Source: Ceratopteris richardii (lineage: Eukaryota; Streptophyta; Polypodiopsida; Polypodiales; Pteridaceae). Taken from it: a stretch of DNA of 64,000 bases. The notes under the pieces were generated by a model. That model was not told the origin of the DNA, searched no databases, and worked only from the letters and a program-made list of their open reading frames with translations. Positions 22,582 through 33,284 of the stretch are shown piece by piece. Made by a program: the position numbers and the translations under genes. The stretch covers positions 69,005,158 through 69,069,157 of the forward strand of contig CM035407.1 of NCBI GenBank assembly GCA_020310875.1, in the 5' to 3' direction. Each line of letters opens with the position of its first letter. The first letter of the stretch is position 1.

Positions 22582-23660
22582 ATGAGTACTTTTGGCCAAC
22601 AACAACAACAACAAACACCACCACAGCCGCAACCGCAATTTCAGCAACAACAACAACAACAACCACAACCAATAATTCCACCTCGACCGGTTCCAACCGG
22701 AGTGACAAATACAAAATTTGGTGTGTTTTCGGGGGATGACCCCGACACACATGTTTGCACATTTGAGATCAGTTATGCAGTGTTGAATCATCCACCAGAT
22801 CCAGCATATAAGGCCATTGTGTTTTAGGCCACACTGGTTAATTAAGCAGCAAGGTGGCTGACAGAATATGATATTAATCATTTTGGTAATTATGATGATG
22901 TAAGGGATGCGTTCCTGCAGAGGTTTCGGTTGAAGAAGAACCCTGCAGAAATTTTTGACTATTTGCAGAACAATTGGGAGAAACCACACTAGAGTGTCCA
23001 GGAGTATGCAACACTGTTCAAGACTCACTTAAGACAGCTACCACCAGTGCATGCCAACCTGCCAGATGATGTCATAACACAATGGTTTATTAACGGCTTG
23101 AATCCACAGTTAAAACGAATCATGATCATTCACTGTGTGGGCGGAATGACGTTGGACGCTGTCATTGCAATTGCCTTGCAATTGGAGCACAAAGTGGGCG
23201 GGTTTACAGAGGATCTGGAATGGTTGAAGGCAAGTAAGAACGTGGCTGAGGATCCGTCCGAACAAGTGTATTGTACTAAGTGTAAGAATCTCGGTCACAC
23301 GAGTTCCACATGCACGCTTAACCAAATGTATTGTGCCATTTGTAATACGACGGGTCACTCAACAGAAACTTGTGCATACAATGCAAAGGTGCAAGGTAGA
23401 ACGGCAGTTAACACCATAATACAGGAGCAAGGCCAGTCAGCCACCCATTATGTACTGCCACAGTTGCGGACCAATCAGCTGCAGGGATATCGGAATTATC
23501 GAGGACCGTGAAGTAACAATTTCAATCAAAATCGATGGCAGGCGGGTACATCGGCTGAAGGCACTTCTCTCCCACCCCCTCGGTGCCATTTCTGTGGCGA
23601 GGTTGGGCATATTCGTAGATTTTGTAAGGAAGCTTCAAAGTATGACAAAAGAAAGAAGGA
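22582..23660 (+). pseudogene. gag: Gypsy-2 gag with three zinc knuckles
   Basis: The reading starts MSTFGQQQQQQ and has a Q/P-rich head (about 22582-22690), then GVFSGDDPDTHVCTFE and the RFRLKKNPAEIFDYL and VITQWFINGLNPQLKR words expected of Retrotrans_gag. Three CX2CX4HX4C knuckles follow: CTKCKNLGHTSSTC (23272-23313), CAICNTTGHSTETC (23332-23373) and CHFCGEVGHIRRFC (23584-23625). The start lies seven bases after the Copia-A insertion, so that insertion separates gag from its promoter. Broken. Confidence 0.88.
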
Positions 23661-24129
23661 AAGACAAAGTCCGATGATAAATATGGTATATATTTCCCTA
23701 GTCGAGTCACAAGCAGCTGTAGTGCAGACAAGATCGGGTAAACAATTGCAACCAGCAGCTGAGGTTTTCGAGCCCGAAATTTGTGAGCAATAGCGGATGT
23801 TCGCAAAGGCTAGTCAATGGACAACTAAGAAGCTGATTGTGTTCCCCGACCGAGTTTCGGTAACTCAGTCTCCTCTGCCAACTGTAAGACCGAATGTACA
23901 AAATTCTACCCCGGTAACATCAGAATCACAACCCGAGACAGTGATAGCCGCAACACAAACAGACCAAGTATGGGACATGATATCCAAAGCCTCAATCACA
24001 CTCCCTCTGGGCCAGCTGCTCGCCCTAGTTCCTAGAGTAAGACAACAATTTCAATAGCAGGTTAGCCCTGGACCTTCCCGTACTCTGGCAACTACGACCA
24101 TACAACCTGAGATGGATCCTACGGTGGAT

Positions 24130-27100
24130 CATATGGTCCCGCTGATCACCGTTTGGTATAAAAATCAGAAGATTACACAAGTTTTAATTGATGGAGGGTC
24201 TGGTGTGAATATTGTGACAGCTTCCCTCTGCAAGAAACTGGGTTGGACCCAAATTGAACCCGTGCAGTTCTTTGTGTGAATGGCGGACCAATCTCGAGTC
24301 CATCCGGTGGGACTCATACGCAATATTCCTATTACCTTGCAGGGAACTACATTTAAAATGACTTTTGTAGTCCTGGAGTTACTCGAATCTAGCCTTAACT
24401 AAAACTTACTTTTCGATCGACCATGGCTCAAGCAAGCCAAAGTCGTGCAGGATTGGTCAGCTCAAGAGTTAATCTTTAAAGACAGTCACCGGAAATATGT
24501 AGTTACATTGGATGCTATGCAACCTTGTGATTTACACGCACGCCCATATGTAGCAGAGCCAGTCCATATATTGGATGGGTTATCTGATGATGAGGAGGAG
24601 GCTTTCCTCAAGACAAATAAGGACCTTATTTCATTAGGTACTGTAGACTTAGAGTTGGTAGCGGATAATTGGAGTCCGGCATCTTGTACGGTCGTACCAA
24701 TGACCGGAGAAGCCGAAGCAAATGCTGATATAATCATGGATGAATCGACATTACAACAACTGTTGTAGCCAGTTGATGACGTGGCCAAGCCTCGACAGTT
24801 CTATGTACCGGAGCATCAGTTGGCAACGTATAATTTAGGTGATGTGGACAACCCGTAACTAGTTAAAATTAAGGCAGGATTAGCCGAGAAATTCCAAGAA
24901 GATTTGGTGCAACTCCTGCGCGAGTTCTTAGATGTCTTCGCTTGGGATTACAAAGACATGAAAGGTCTTGACCCACAAATTTATCAACACCGAGTGGTGC
25001 TGAAGCCAGATGCGCGACCCTTCAAGCAAGCCAGCTACCAGATGAATCCGCATTATGAAGCTCAAGTAAAAGCAGAGTTAGATCGCTTGTTGAAGGTTGG
25101 ATTCATTGTTCCCATTGAACATGCAGAGTTGATCTCACCAATTGTAATAGTGCCTAAGAAAAATAAATAGTTACGAATTTGTGTCGACTACCGGAAACTT
25201 AACGCAGCCACTATACCGGATCTGTTTCCTTTTCCTTTTCTAGATACAATGTTTGATAGGGTAGCAGGTCACGAAATGTATTCATTCCTGGATGGCTACA
25301 GTGGATACAATCAAGTGAGGATGGTGGAACAGGATATACGAAAGACAACATTCATCACCAATTGGGGTGTCTATGCCTGCACCGTAATGTGGTTCGGTTT
25401 ACGGAATGCCCCAAGTACATTCCAAAGATGTATGCAGGAAGTGTTCTCACCTTATCTGACAACATTCATGCAAGTGTATTTGGATGATTTTTCATTGTTT
25501 GGTGACACTTCTGCACACTTGTATCATTTATGGTGTTGCTTTGAAAAATGTCGAGAGTATCGACTATGTTTGAATCCTACCAAATCAGTTTTTGCGGTCT
25601 CCTGTGGAAAGCTGCTCGGTCATATCATCTCTAAACAAGGAATACAGGTCGATCCTGATAAAGTAGCAGCTGGGTTGGAGACATCGGTCCCAAAGACACC
25701 GAAAGAAGTTATGCGGTTCCTTGGCCAAATCCGGTGGCATGGCAGACATTTACGGTGGTTGGCTCATCTAGCGACACCACTTAATCGACTTATGACCAGC
25801 ACTCCACGGAAGTATGAATGGACTAATGAGTGCCAAATGGCATTTGGCCGTTTGAAGGTTCTCCTGACGCAGGCTCCGATCCTGCAACCGCCTGATTGGG
25901 AACGCCCATTCCATATATTTGTGGATGCGTCCGATATAGCAATTGGCAGTGTGCTAATGCAAAAAACCGACAAATGGTTTCAGACTGTGTACTATGCGAG
26001 CCGTAGATTAGCTCGTGCAGAGAGGAATTACTCTGTGACCGAACGAGAGTGTCTTGGGTTGGTATACTTTGTTAAGAAATTTTGGCATTACTTGCTGGGA
26101 TGAAAATTCTCTTTCCATGTGGATCATGCCGCACTGGTGTATTTGGTCCGCCAACAACATTTAGGTAGCAGACTTGCAAGATGGGTGTTATTATTACAGG
26201 AGTTTGATTATGAAGTTATTCACCGACCAGGGACAACACATGTCTTGGTGAACTTTTTATCTTGCCTGGATTCCGGTGAGTCTCCGATAGGTGTTGATGA
26301 CACTACCCCGGCTATTTACGCCATCGAGGCAACTTCTGAAGAATCTATAGAAATTCTTTTTGCTCCTACATACTATGATATGTTAATGAATTTTCTCACT
26401 GTTGGTTGTCTCCCACCGAATACTCCCACTGTGCTGCGCCGGAAAATTGCAGTCTATAGTCGCCAATTTTGGTTGATAGTGGGTCAACTGTATTACACAG
26501 ATCATACTGGTGTCCTACTTAGATGTATCCCTCCACATGAATCGGCCTCGGTTATTGCCATGGCGCACTCAACACCGAAAAATCTTACAAAGTGGGCTCT
26601 GGTGGCCTACCTTGTACAGAGATGTTGTTCAATTTGTGCAGCAATGTGATGTCTGTCAATGGTCTGGACAGCCCTTGAAGCGACATTTCTTTCCTCTACA
26701 TTATGTCCTGCCACTTGAACCCTTTCAGAAGTGAGGTTTAGATTTCATTGGTCCCATTTCACCCCCATCTACCCCCACCAACAACCGATATATTTTAACC
26801 TGTACCGACTATGCCACTAGGTGGGCAGAAGCTTGGTCTTTACGTTCTTCCACAGCTGTTTTGGTGGCTAAATGCTTGATGAAGGATGTCTTCCCTCGAT
26901 ATGGCTTACCTCTCGAAATAGTGACGGACCAGGGTCTACATTTTGCAAACAACTTAATGAAAGTGCTGACTCAGACTTTCCAGATTGTACACAAATTCAG
27001 TTCACCGTACTATCCACGTGCCAATGGTCTGGCTGAGAGTACCAATAAGACTCTGCTAAATATGCTCAGAAAAAATGTCCGAAACGATGGGACCAACTCT

Positions 27101-27476
27101 TACTTGCAGTATCGGGCAACGTACAAAGTGGCAACCGGAACAACTCCATTGAAACTTGCTTATGGATTGGAAGTTATTGTGCCAATGGAAGTAGTGGTAC
27201 CGAGCCTGCGAGTTGCCTTATCTCAGAAATTGATGCCGAAAGAATCTTTTCCATTTCGGTTGGATGTGCTCAGATCATTGGATGAAGAACGGTAGGAAAG
27301 ATTCATGATTCTTCAAGAAGTTCAGCAACGTCAAGCTTGTACTCATGATCACTTTCTCAAAACCCCTGTGTTTACGATCAACCAACTGGTCCTCTTCTAT
27401 AACGCTAAGTCTAACATATCTGCCGGAAAATTTAAGTTACAGTGGTTTGGACCATACTGGATTGCTGAACAGGTGG
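24130..27476 (+). pseudogene. pol: Gypsy-2 pol: protease, RT, RNase H, integrase
   Basis: Protease LIDGGSGVNIVTASLCKKLGW (about 24187-24245). RT: VDYRKLNAATIPD near 25180, SFLDGYSGYNQVRM near 25290, WFGLRNAPSTFQRCM near 25390, VYLDDFSLFG near 25480. RNase H: FVDASDIAIGSVL near 25920 through RPGTTHVLVNFLS near 26230. Integrase: CDVCQWSGQP near 26650, IGPISPP and YATRWAEAW near 26750-26840, EIVTDQGLHF and ANGLAESTNKTLL near 26920-27050, FGPYWIAEQVV at the end. The order RT, RNase H, IN is that of Gypsy. Copia-B is inserted in the last part of integrase, and its C-terminal text resumes at 32854. Several breaks. Confidence 0.92.
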
Positions 27477-28580
27477 TGTTGGAACATCAAGCTTACACTA
27501 TGCTTGAGGTGGATTTGATCTACATCAAAGGCTATAGCGTCGAAAGAATATCCGTTGGAGAGTTCTTTTTCATATGCTCATTTATTGTATTTTTTTTGAG
27601 AGATTTTTGATGGTTCATTTACCGTTGTAAAAGCCTTGAGCTTTACACATGTAAAGGTAGAAAGATAGAGCCTAAATTGCACGAATTTTTGGTGGTTGAA
27701 GTTGCATTCAATCAAGTAAATCAAATCACCTAAAAGTGTATCAAACTAGATCTTCACTTTTCCTAGATTGTAGGGAAGTGAATTGATTCCCTCCAACAAC
27801 CATTCCCACCTTCATTTGAGTTCAAATTCAACTTGTAAAAGTCGTGGAACACTCCTAGAGTCTATATAAAGACTTGGAATCACTTGTACATTACATGGAA
27901 GCAATATACATACACTTGTGACCATCATTGTCTTGCTCCTTCAATTCTCTGCATCATCTTCTTCGCCAACAATAATCTTGCAGAGGCTTCTGCTCTCTCT
28001 CCAGAGCTTCAAATTGAGTGCAAGATAACTCATTGGAAAGGTATAAGTGTCTAGTTTATGCTTGTAAATTTTCATAGCATTTGATTTAGTAGATTTGGAG
28101 AAATCTGAGGTTTTCTGTCTCGGGGTCAATCTCTGCGTATTCCTGAAAAATAGGAAGTACCACCGGTGAATGTCGCATTCATCCCTATAGCATATTTTGC
28201 TTATTCCTTATAATTTTGTGCATTCAATACACTCAACCATATGTGTATCAATCCCATAAAAGGATTTTTTCTAATTGTAATCACGCTGGTCGCTATGGGC
28301 ATTTGAAGTTCATTGTCTCTTCCATAGATACTAAGTTTTTTGAGCTAGTTGACCCGCTAACCTATCTGTTTTGTATCGACTCATTCTCCTTGATGCTCCA
28401 AAGTACATAGTGAATTTCTCCAAAGTACATAGTGAATTTCTTTGCACTTATAGAATGCCTATAAGGTCTATTTGAGTCTCCATAAGCTCAAGGGCTGGTC
28501 TTGTGCCGGTTGGCTTGACCAAACTTTGTCGCTTCGAAACACACTTTTCTACCTTCTACAAGCTTCTCCAAGTTCTTTCA
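27477..28580 (+). repeat. Copia-B 5' LTR
   Basis: 1104 bases, TGTTGGAACATCAAGC to AAGTTCTTTCA. It is 24 bases longer than the 3' LTR, mainly through an internal 22-base tandem duplication (28396-28417 and 28418-28439). Confidence 0.95.
27861..27871 (+). promoter_or_regulatory. TATA box in the Copia-B LTR
   Basis: TCTATATAAAG, a good plant TATA consensus, is conserved in the 3' LTR at 32151-32161. It lies about 385 bases into the LTR, the usual place for the U3 promoter. Confidence 0.65.
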
Positions 28581-28619
28581 GTGGTATCAGAGCTAGATCA
28601 AGATGGGTGACGGCTTCCC

Positions 28620-31600
28620 TCAATGATCGAGAAGCTTGATCGACACAACTATGCGGCTTGGCAAATCAGAATGGAGGCCTATTTGCAAGGTAGAAATCTT
28701 TATGGAATTGTAGCAGGTGATGAAGCTATGCCTATTCCAAGATCCAAAGGAGGACCTACACAAGAGGAGACAGATAAGCTCACACTTTGGTGCGCAAGAA
28801 TCTATCTGACTTGGAAAGTCCAAAGCATAGACATGAAGTGCAAACAGGGGATGACACAAAGCACAATGTGGAGAAGATTGGTAATGTCAAAGCTTCCAAT
28901 GGCAGGACAAACATTCTGAGTAAGGTTCTCTATGTACCCACTATCACTAAAAACCTAATAAGTGTAGGCCAAATAGTTGAAAAAGGCTTGCAAGTTAGGT
29001 TCACCCAACATGGAGCTTTTGTGGAAGATCCATGTCAAGGCTTCAAGAAGATAGCCCGAGGTGAGAAGCATGGTAGGCTCTTTACTTTTGAAGTAGGAGA
29101 AACCAGGAACATAGCTCTATTCAACTTTAGGTCTCAAACCCTAAGTGAGCTTGAAGTGTGGCATAAGAGACTTGCTCATGTGAATGAAAAAACCTTGAAG
29201 GATATATGCAAGGATCAAAGTGTTCTAGGATTGCCGAACATATCAAAGCAACACATGATCAACAGGTGTGATGCATGTCAGATTTGGAAGGCACAAAGAC
29301 AACCATCCAACCACAAAGGCTACATCCACAACAACTTATTGGACTTAGTACATACAGATGTATGGGGACCAAGTCAAGAACCTTCATTGGCAAGATCAAG
29401 GTATTATGTCTCATTTATTGACGACCATAGTAGATGGACTGTTCTATACTTTATCAAGAGTAAGAATGAAGTGTTTGATTGCTTCAAGAAGTATCTTGCA
29501 CATGTGGAGAATCATACAGGTAGATCACTAAAGAAGCTTAGATCTGATGGAGGGGGAGAATACTTCTTCAAAGATTTTGATGAGTTCTTGCAAGACAAAG
29601 GTATCAAAAGAGAAGTGAATACTAGGTACTCTCCTCAACTAAATGGAATTGCAGAGAGGAGAAACAAGACATTGGTTGGATCAGCCCGAACAATGCTTGA
29701 AGAGAAGAAGTTGCCACATTATCTATGGGTAGAAGCTATTTCAACTGCTATGTACCTTGTCAATAAACTACCATCCAAATCACTTCAAGGTATGACTCCT
29801 TATGAAGCATGGCATGGAAGAAAACCTAGTCTTGGACATTGCAAGGTTTTTGGTTGTTTAGCTTATGTTCATGTACCATCACAAATAAGAGGTAAGCTAG
29901 ATGAAAGGGCAACAAAGGCAGTGTTTAATGGATATGATTCAACTGAGATGGGTTACATGTTCTTCAATCGTTCAACCAAGCAATTTACTACGAGTAGAGA
30001 TGTTGTGTTTGAAGAACACAGGTCTTGGTATGATGAAGACAAACAAAAGGTAACACTACCATATGATCTTGATTCTGACTCTCATCAATTAGGAAGCAAG
30101 CATGATACACAGGTCCAAGATCCAAGAAGCGATACAGATGATGACCAAGATGAAAGAGAAAAGGATTACAAGCTATGGAAGTCAAGAGGCAAAGAAAAGA
30201 TGCAAGAGGTTGGAGAATGCTCAAAACAAGCAGCTAGAAGATCAGCAAGAGAGAAGAAACAACCAGAAAGGTATGGATATGATTCCACATTTGTTACGAA
30301 GCATTCAATCTACTTGGCAAAAGACTCTATTTCAGAGGAACCCTCAACCTATGAAGAGGCAAAGGGAAACCCTAATTGGGAAAAGGCCATGAACGAAGAG
30401 ATAGATGCATTGAAGGAAATGGACACTTGGGATTTGGTTCCAATGTCATCGAATCAAAAGGTAATTGGTTGCAGATGGGTATATAAAGTTAAAAGAAATT
30501 CAGATGGATCAGTTTGCAGGTACAAGGCAAAATTAGTTGCCAAAGGATGCTCACAAACTCATGGTATAGACTATGAGGAAACATTCTCACCAGTTGCAAA
30601 GATGACTACAATCAGGACATTGATAAGTGTAGCTGCTGCAAGGAATTGGAGACTCCTCCAACTTGATGTGAAAAATGCATTCTTAAATGGTTGGATAACT
30701 GAAGAGGTATACATGTCACAACCACCAGGTTTTGAAAACCCTAATTATCCATCTTATGTTTGCAGACTTAAGAAAGCATTGTATGGATTGAAAAAAGCTC
30801 CTAGAGCTTGGAATTACAGGTTGGTTACATATCTTCAAGATCAAGGGTTCAAAGCTAGCAGCTCAGATCCTTCTCTATTCATCAAAAGGGATCACAATGA
30901 GGTTATCTATCTATGTGTATATGTAGATGATATTACTGTGACAGGTGATGATCTAAATGGCATTCAAAGGATCAAGAGACACATGCAAGAGGAGTTCAAA
31001 ATCAGTGACCTAGGTGAGCTCACATATTTCCTAGGTATGCAGGTGATATACACAGATGAAGGAATGTATTTAACTCAAAGAAGATACATTGAGGATCTTC
31101 TTCTCAAGTTCAAAATGAATAACACTAAACCTGTAGGTACACCTTTGGAGATGAATCATAAACTTAGTGTTTATGAAGGTGAGAAAATTGAAGACATTAA
31201 AGAGTATCAAAGCTTGGTAGGTAGCTTGATATATGCTAGTCATACAAGGGAAGACATCTCATATAGTGTGGGAGTGCTTAGTCAATTCATGCACTCACAG
31301 AGAAGACCACACATGGATGCGGCTAAGAGAGTACTTACGTATCTCAAAGGTACAATCAACGAAGGTATATTCTATCCTTACTCTTCAGATTTGGATATCA
31401 AAATCTATTCAGATGCAGATTGGGCAGGAGCTAAGGATGATAGAAAAAGTACATCTGGTTACTTAGCATTTGCAGGCTCAAAGCTAGTGTCATGGAGTTC
31501 CAAGAAGCAACCAACAGTTGCTTTATCCTCAACTGAAGCAGAGTATAGAGGCTTGACCATAACAACTCAAGAGGCAATATGGTTAAAAGCATTGTATACA

Positions 31601-31720
31601 GATTTGGGACCAGTGGGTTCCAAACCACACATATTTGGAGATAATCAAGTAGCATATATGATGACGAAGGCACTTGATGGAATAAAGCTTTGTAGATTCA
31701 AAGCTATGGCAGATATTTAA
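28620..31720 (+). pseudogene. pol: Copia-B gag start and pol: integrase, RT, RNase H
   Basis: A gag N-terminus (IEKLDRHNYAAWQIRMEAYL, about 28625) is followed by long open pol text: TKNLISVGQIVEKGLQV, the HHCC module WHKRLAHVNE with CDACQIWKA (about 29155-29290), integrase TDVWGPSQEP, SFIDDHSRWTVLYF, RSDGGGEYF and NGIAERRNKT (29350-29660), RT WVYKVKRNSDGSV and CVYVDDITVTG (30475-30950), and RNase H SDADWAGAKDDRKSTSGY and KKQPTVALSSTEAEYRG (31410-31550). This is the best preserved coding stretch of any virus-like element in the window, but the element as a whole is not intact. Confidence 0.93.
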
Positions 31721-31768
31721 CCTATCAAAGAATGAAGACTCAAGCATACTTTATCTTGAGGGGGAGCT

Positions 31769-32848
31769 ATTGGAACATCAAGCTTACACTATGCTTGAGG
31801 TGGATTTGATCTACATCAAAGGCTATAGCGTCGAAAGAATATCCGTTGGAGAGTTCTTTTTCATATGCTTATTTATTGTATTTTTTTGAGAGATTTTTGA
31901 TGGTTCATTTACCATTGTAAAAGCCTTGAGCTTTACACATGTAAAGGTAGAAAGATAAAGCCTAAATCCCACGAATTTTTGGTGGTTGAAGTTGCATTCA
32001 ATCAAGTAAATCAAATCACCTAAAAGTAGATCAAACTAGATCTTCACTTTTCTTAGATTGTAGGGAAGTGAATTGATTCCCTCCAACAACCATTCCCACC
32101 TTCATTTGAATTCAAATTCAACTTGTAAAAGTCGTGGAACATTCCTAGAGTCTATATAAAGACTTGGAATCACTTGTACATTACATGGAAGCAATATACA
32201 TACACTTGTGACCATCATTGTCTTGCTCCTTCAATTCTCTGCATCATCTTCTTCGCCAATAGTAATCTTGCAGAGGCTGTTGCTCTCTCTCCAGAGCTCC
32301 AAATTGAGTGCAAGATAACGCATTGGAAAGATATAAGTGTCTAGTTTATGCCTATGAATTTTCATAGCATTTGATGCATTAGATTTGGAGAAATATGAGT
32401 TTTTCTATCTCGGGGTCAATCTCTACATATTCCTGAAAAATAGGAAGTACCACCGGTGAATGTCGTATTCATTCCTATAGCATATTTTACTTATTCCTTA
32501 TACTTTTGTGCATTCAATACACTCAACCCTATGTGTATCACTCCCATAAAAGGAGTTTTTCTAATTGTAATCACATTGGTTGCTATGGGCATTTGAAGTT
32601 CATTGTCTCTTCCATAGATAGTAAGTTTCTTGAGCTAGTCAACCCGTGAACCTATCTGTTTTGTATCGACTTATTCTCCTTGATGATCCAAAATACATAG
32701 TGCATTTCTTTGCACTTATAGCATGCCTATAAGGTCTATTTGAGTCTCCATAAGCTCAAGGGCTGGTCTTGTGCCGATTGGCTTGACCAAACTTCGTCGC
32801 TTCGAAATGCACTTTTCTACCTTCTACAAGCTTCTCCAAGTTCTTTCA
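31769..32848 (+). repeat. Copia-B 3' LTR
   Basis: 1080 bases, preceded by TTGAGGGGGAGC (polypurine tract) and followed by the GGTGG target duplicate. Confidence 0.95.
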
Positions 32849-32853
32849 GGTGG

Positions 32854-33100
32854 GACTCGCCACTTTTCAGTTGGCGACCTTAACAGGTGTTCTTCTTCCA
32901 AAAGTGATTAATGGCTCTAAGCTCTGCCCTTATCACCCGCTGTCTGATAATCCCAGAGGTGTACTCAGTCTTTTTCCTCTTTTTAGAGTGTCACTTGATT
33001 TTCTTTTCCACCCCCGTGTTTTGGTTGACCAAGTGATCGTAATCTTCCCGTTTTTGGTATCTAACTATGATTAATAGCCGCCTTTGTGTCATTGTTGTTG
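32854..33100 (+). pseudogene. pol: Gypsy-2 integrase C-terminal end after the Copia-B insertion
   Basis: The frame right after the GGTGG duplicate reads GLATFQLATLTGVLLPKVINGSKLCPYHP in spirit (ATFQLATLTGVLLP, then INGSKLCPYHP). This is the usual Gypsy integrase tail, in which a product-like strand pair is followed by NG.RLK.Y.P. It confirms that Copia-B sits inside the integrase gene. The rest, to about 33280, has no clear coding content. Confidence 0.7.
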
Positions 33101-33284
33101 TTCATGCATGCATGCCGCACTTATGAGATATCTCTTCAATACTGTGTTATGATTAGGATTCTTGCCGCCTCATGTTTCGGTGTTCTTACTTAATCTTGTG
33201 CCTTTCCACTATGAATCGTTATTGTGTCTGTGTGTTTCCGCGCTCTGTGAACTCTGTGTTTTCGTGTCTCCTTGTGCGCACCAT

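Larger units (their letters stand above)
27477..32848 (+). mobile_element. Copia-B: Ty1/Copia element with LTRs of about 1.1 kb, nested in Gypsy-2 integrase
   Basis: LTRs at 27477-28580 and 31769-32848, with GGTGG duplicated on both sides (27472-27476 and 32849-32853). Primer site 28582-28593 (TGGTATCAGAGC); polypurine tract 31759-31768. LTRs differ by about 5% by hand count, close to the 6% of Gypsy-2, so it probably arrived soon after its host. The internal region is short for a Copia element (about 3.2 kb) and is mainly pol. Its sequence is unrelated to Copia-A beyond family level and closer to Copia-C at 52615. Broken, with few breaks. Confidence 0.95.

Noticed and set aside
22466-23028. 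Minus-strand open frames over Copia-A LTR and Gypsy-2 gag
   Set aside because: Antisense of the CAA-rich gag head; the Val/Leu runs follow from that repeat.
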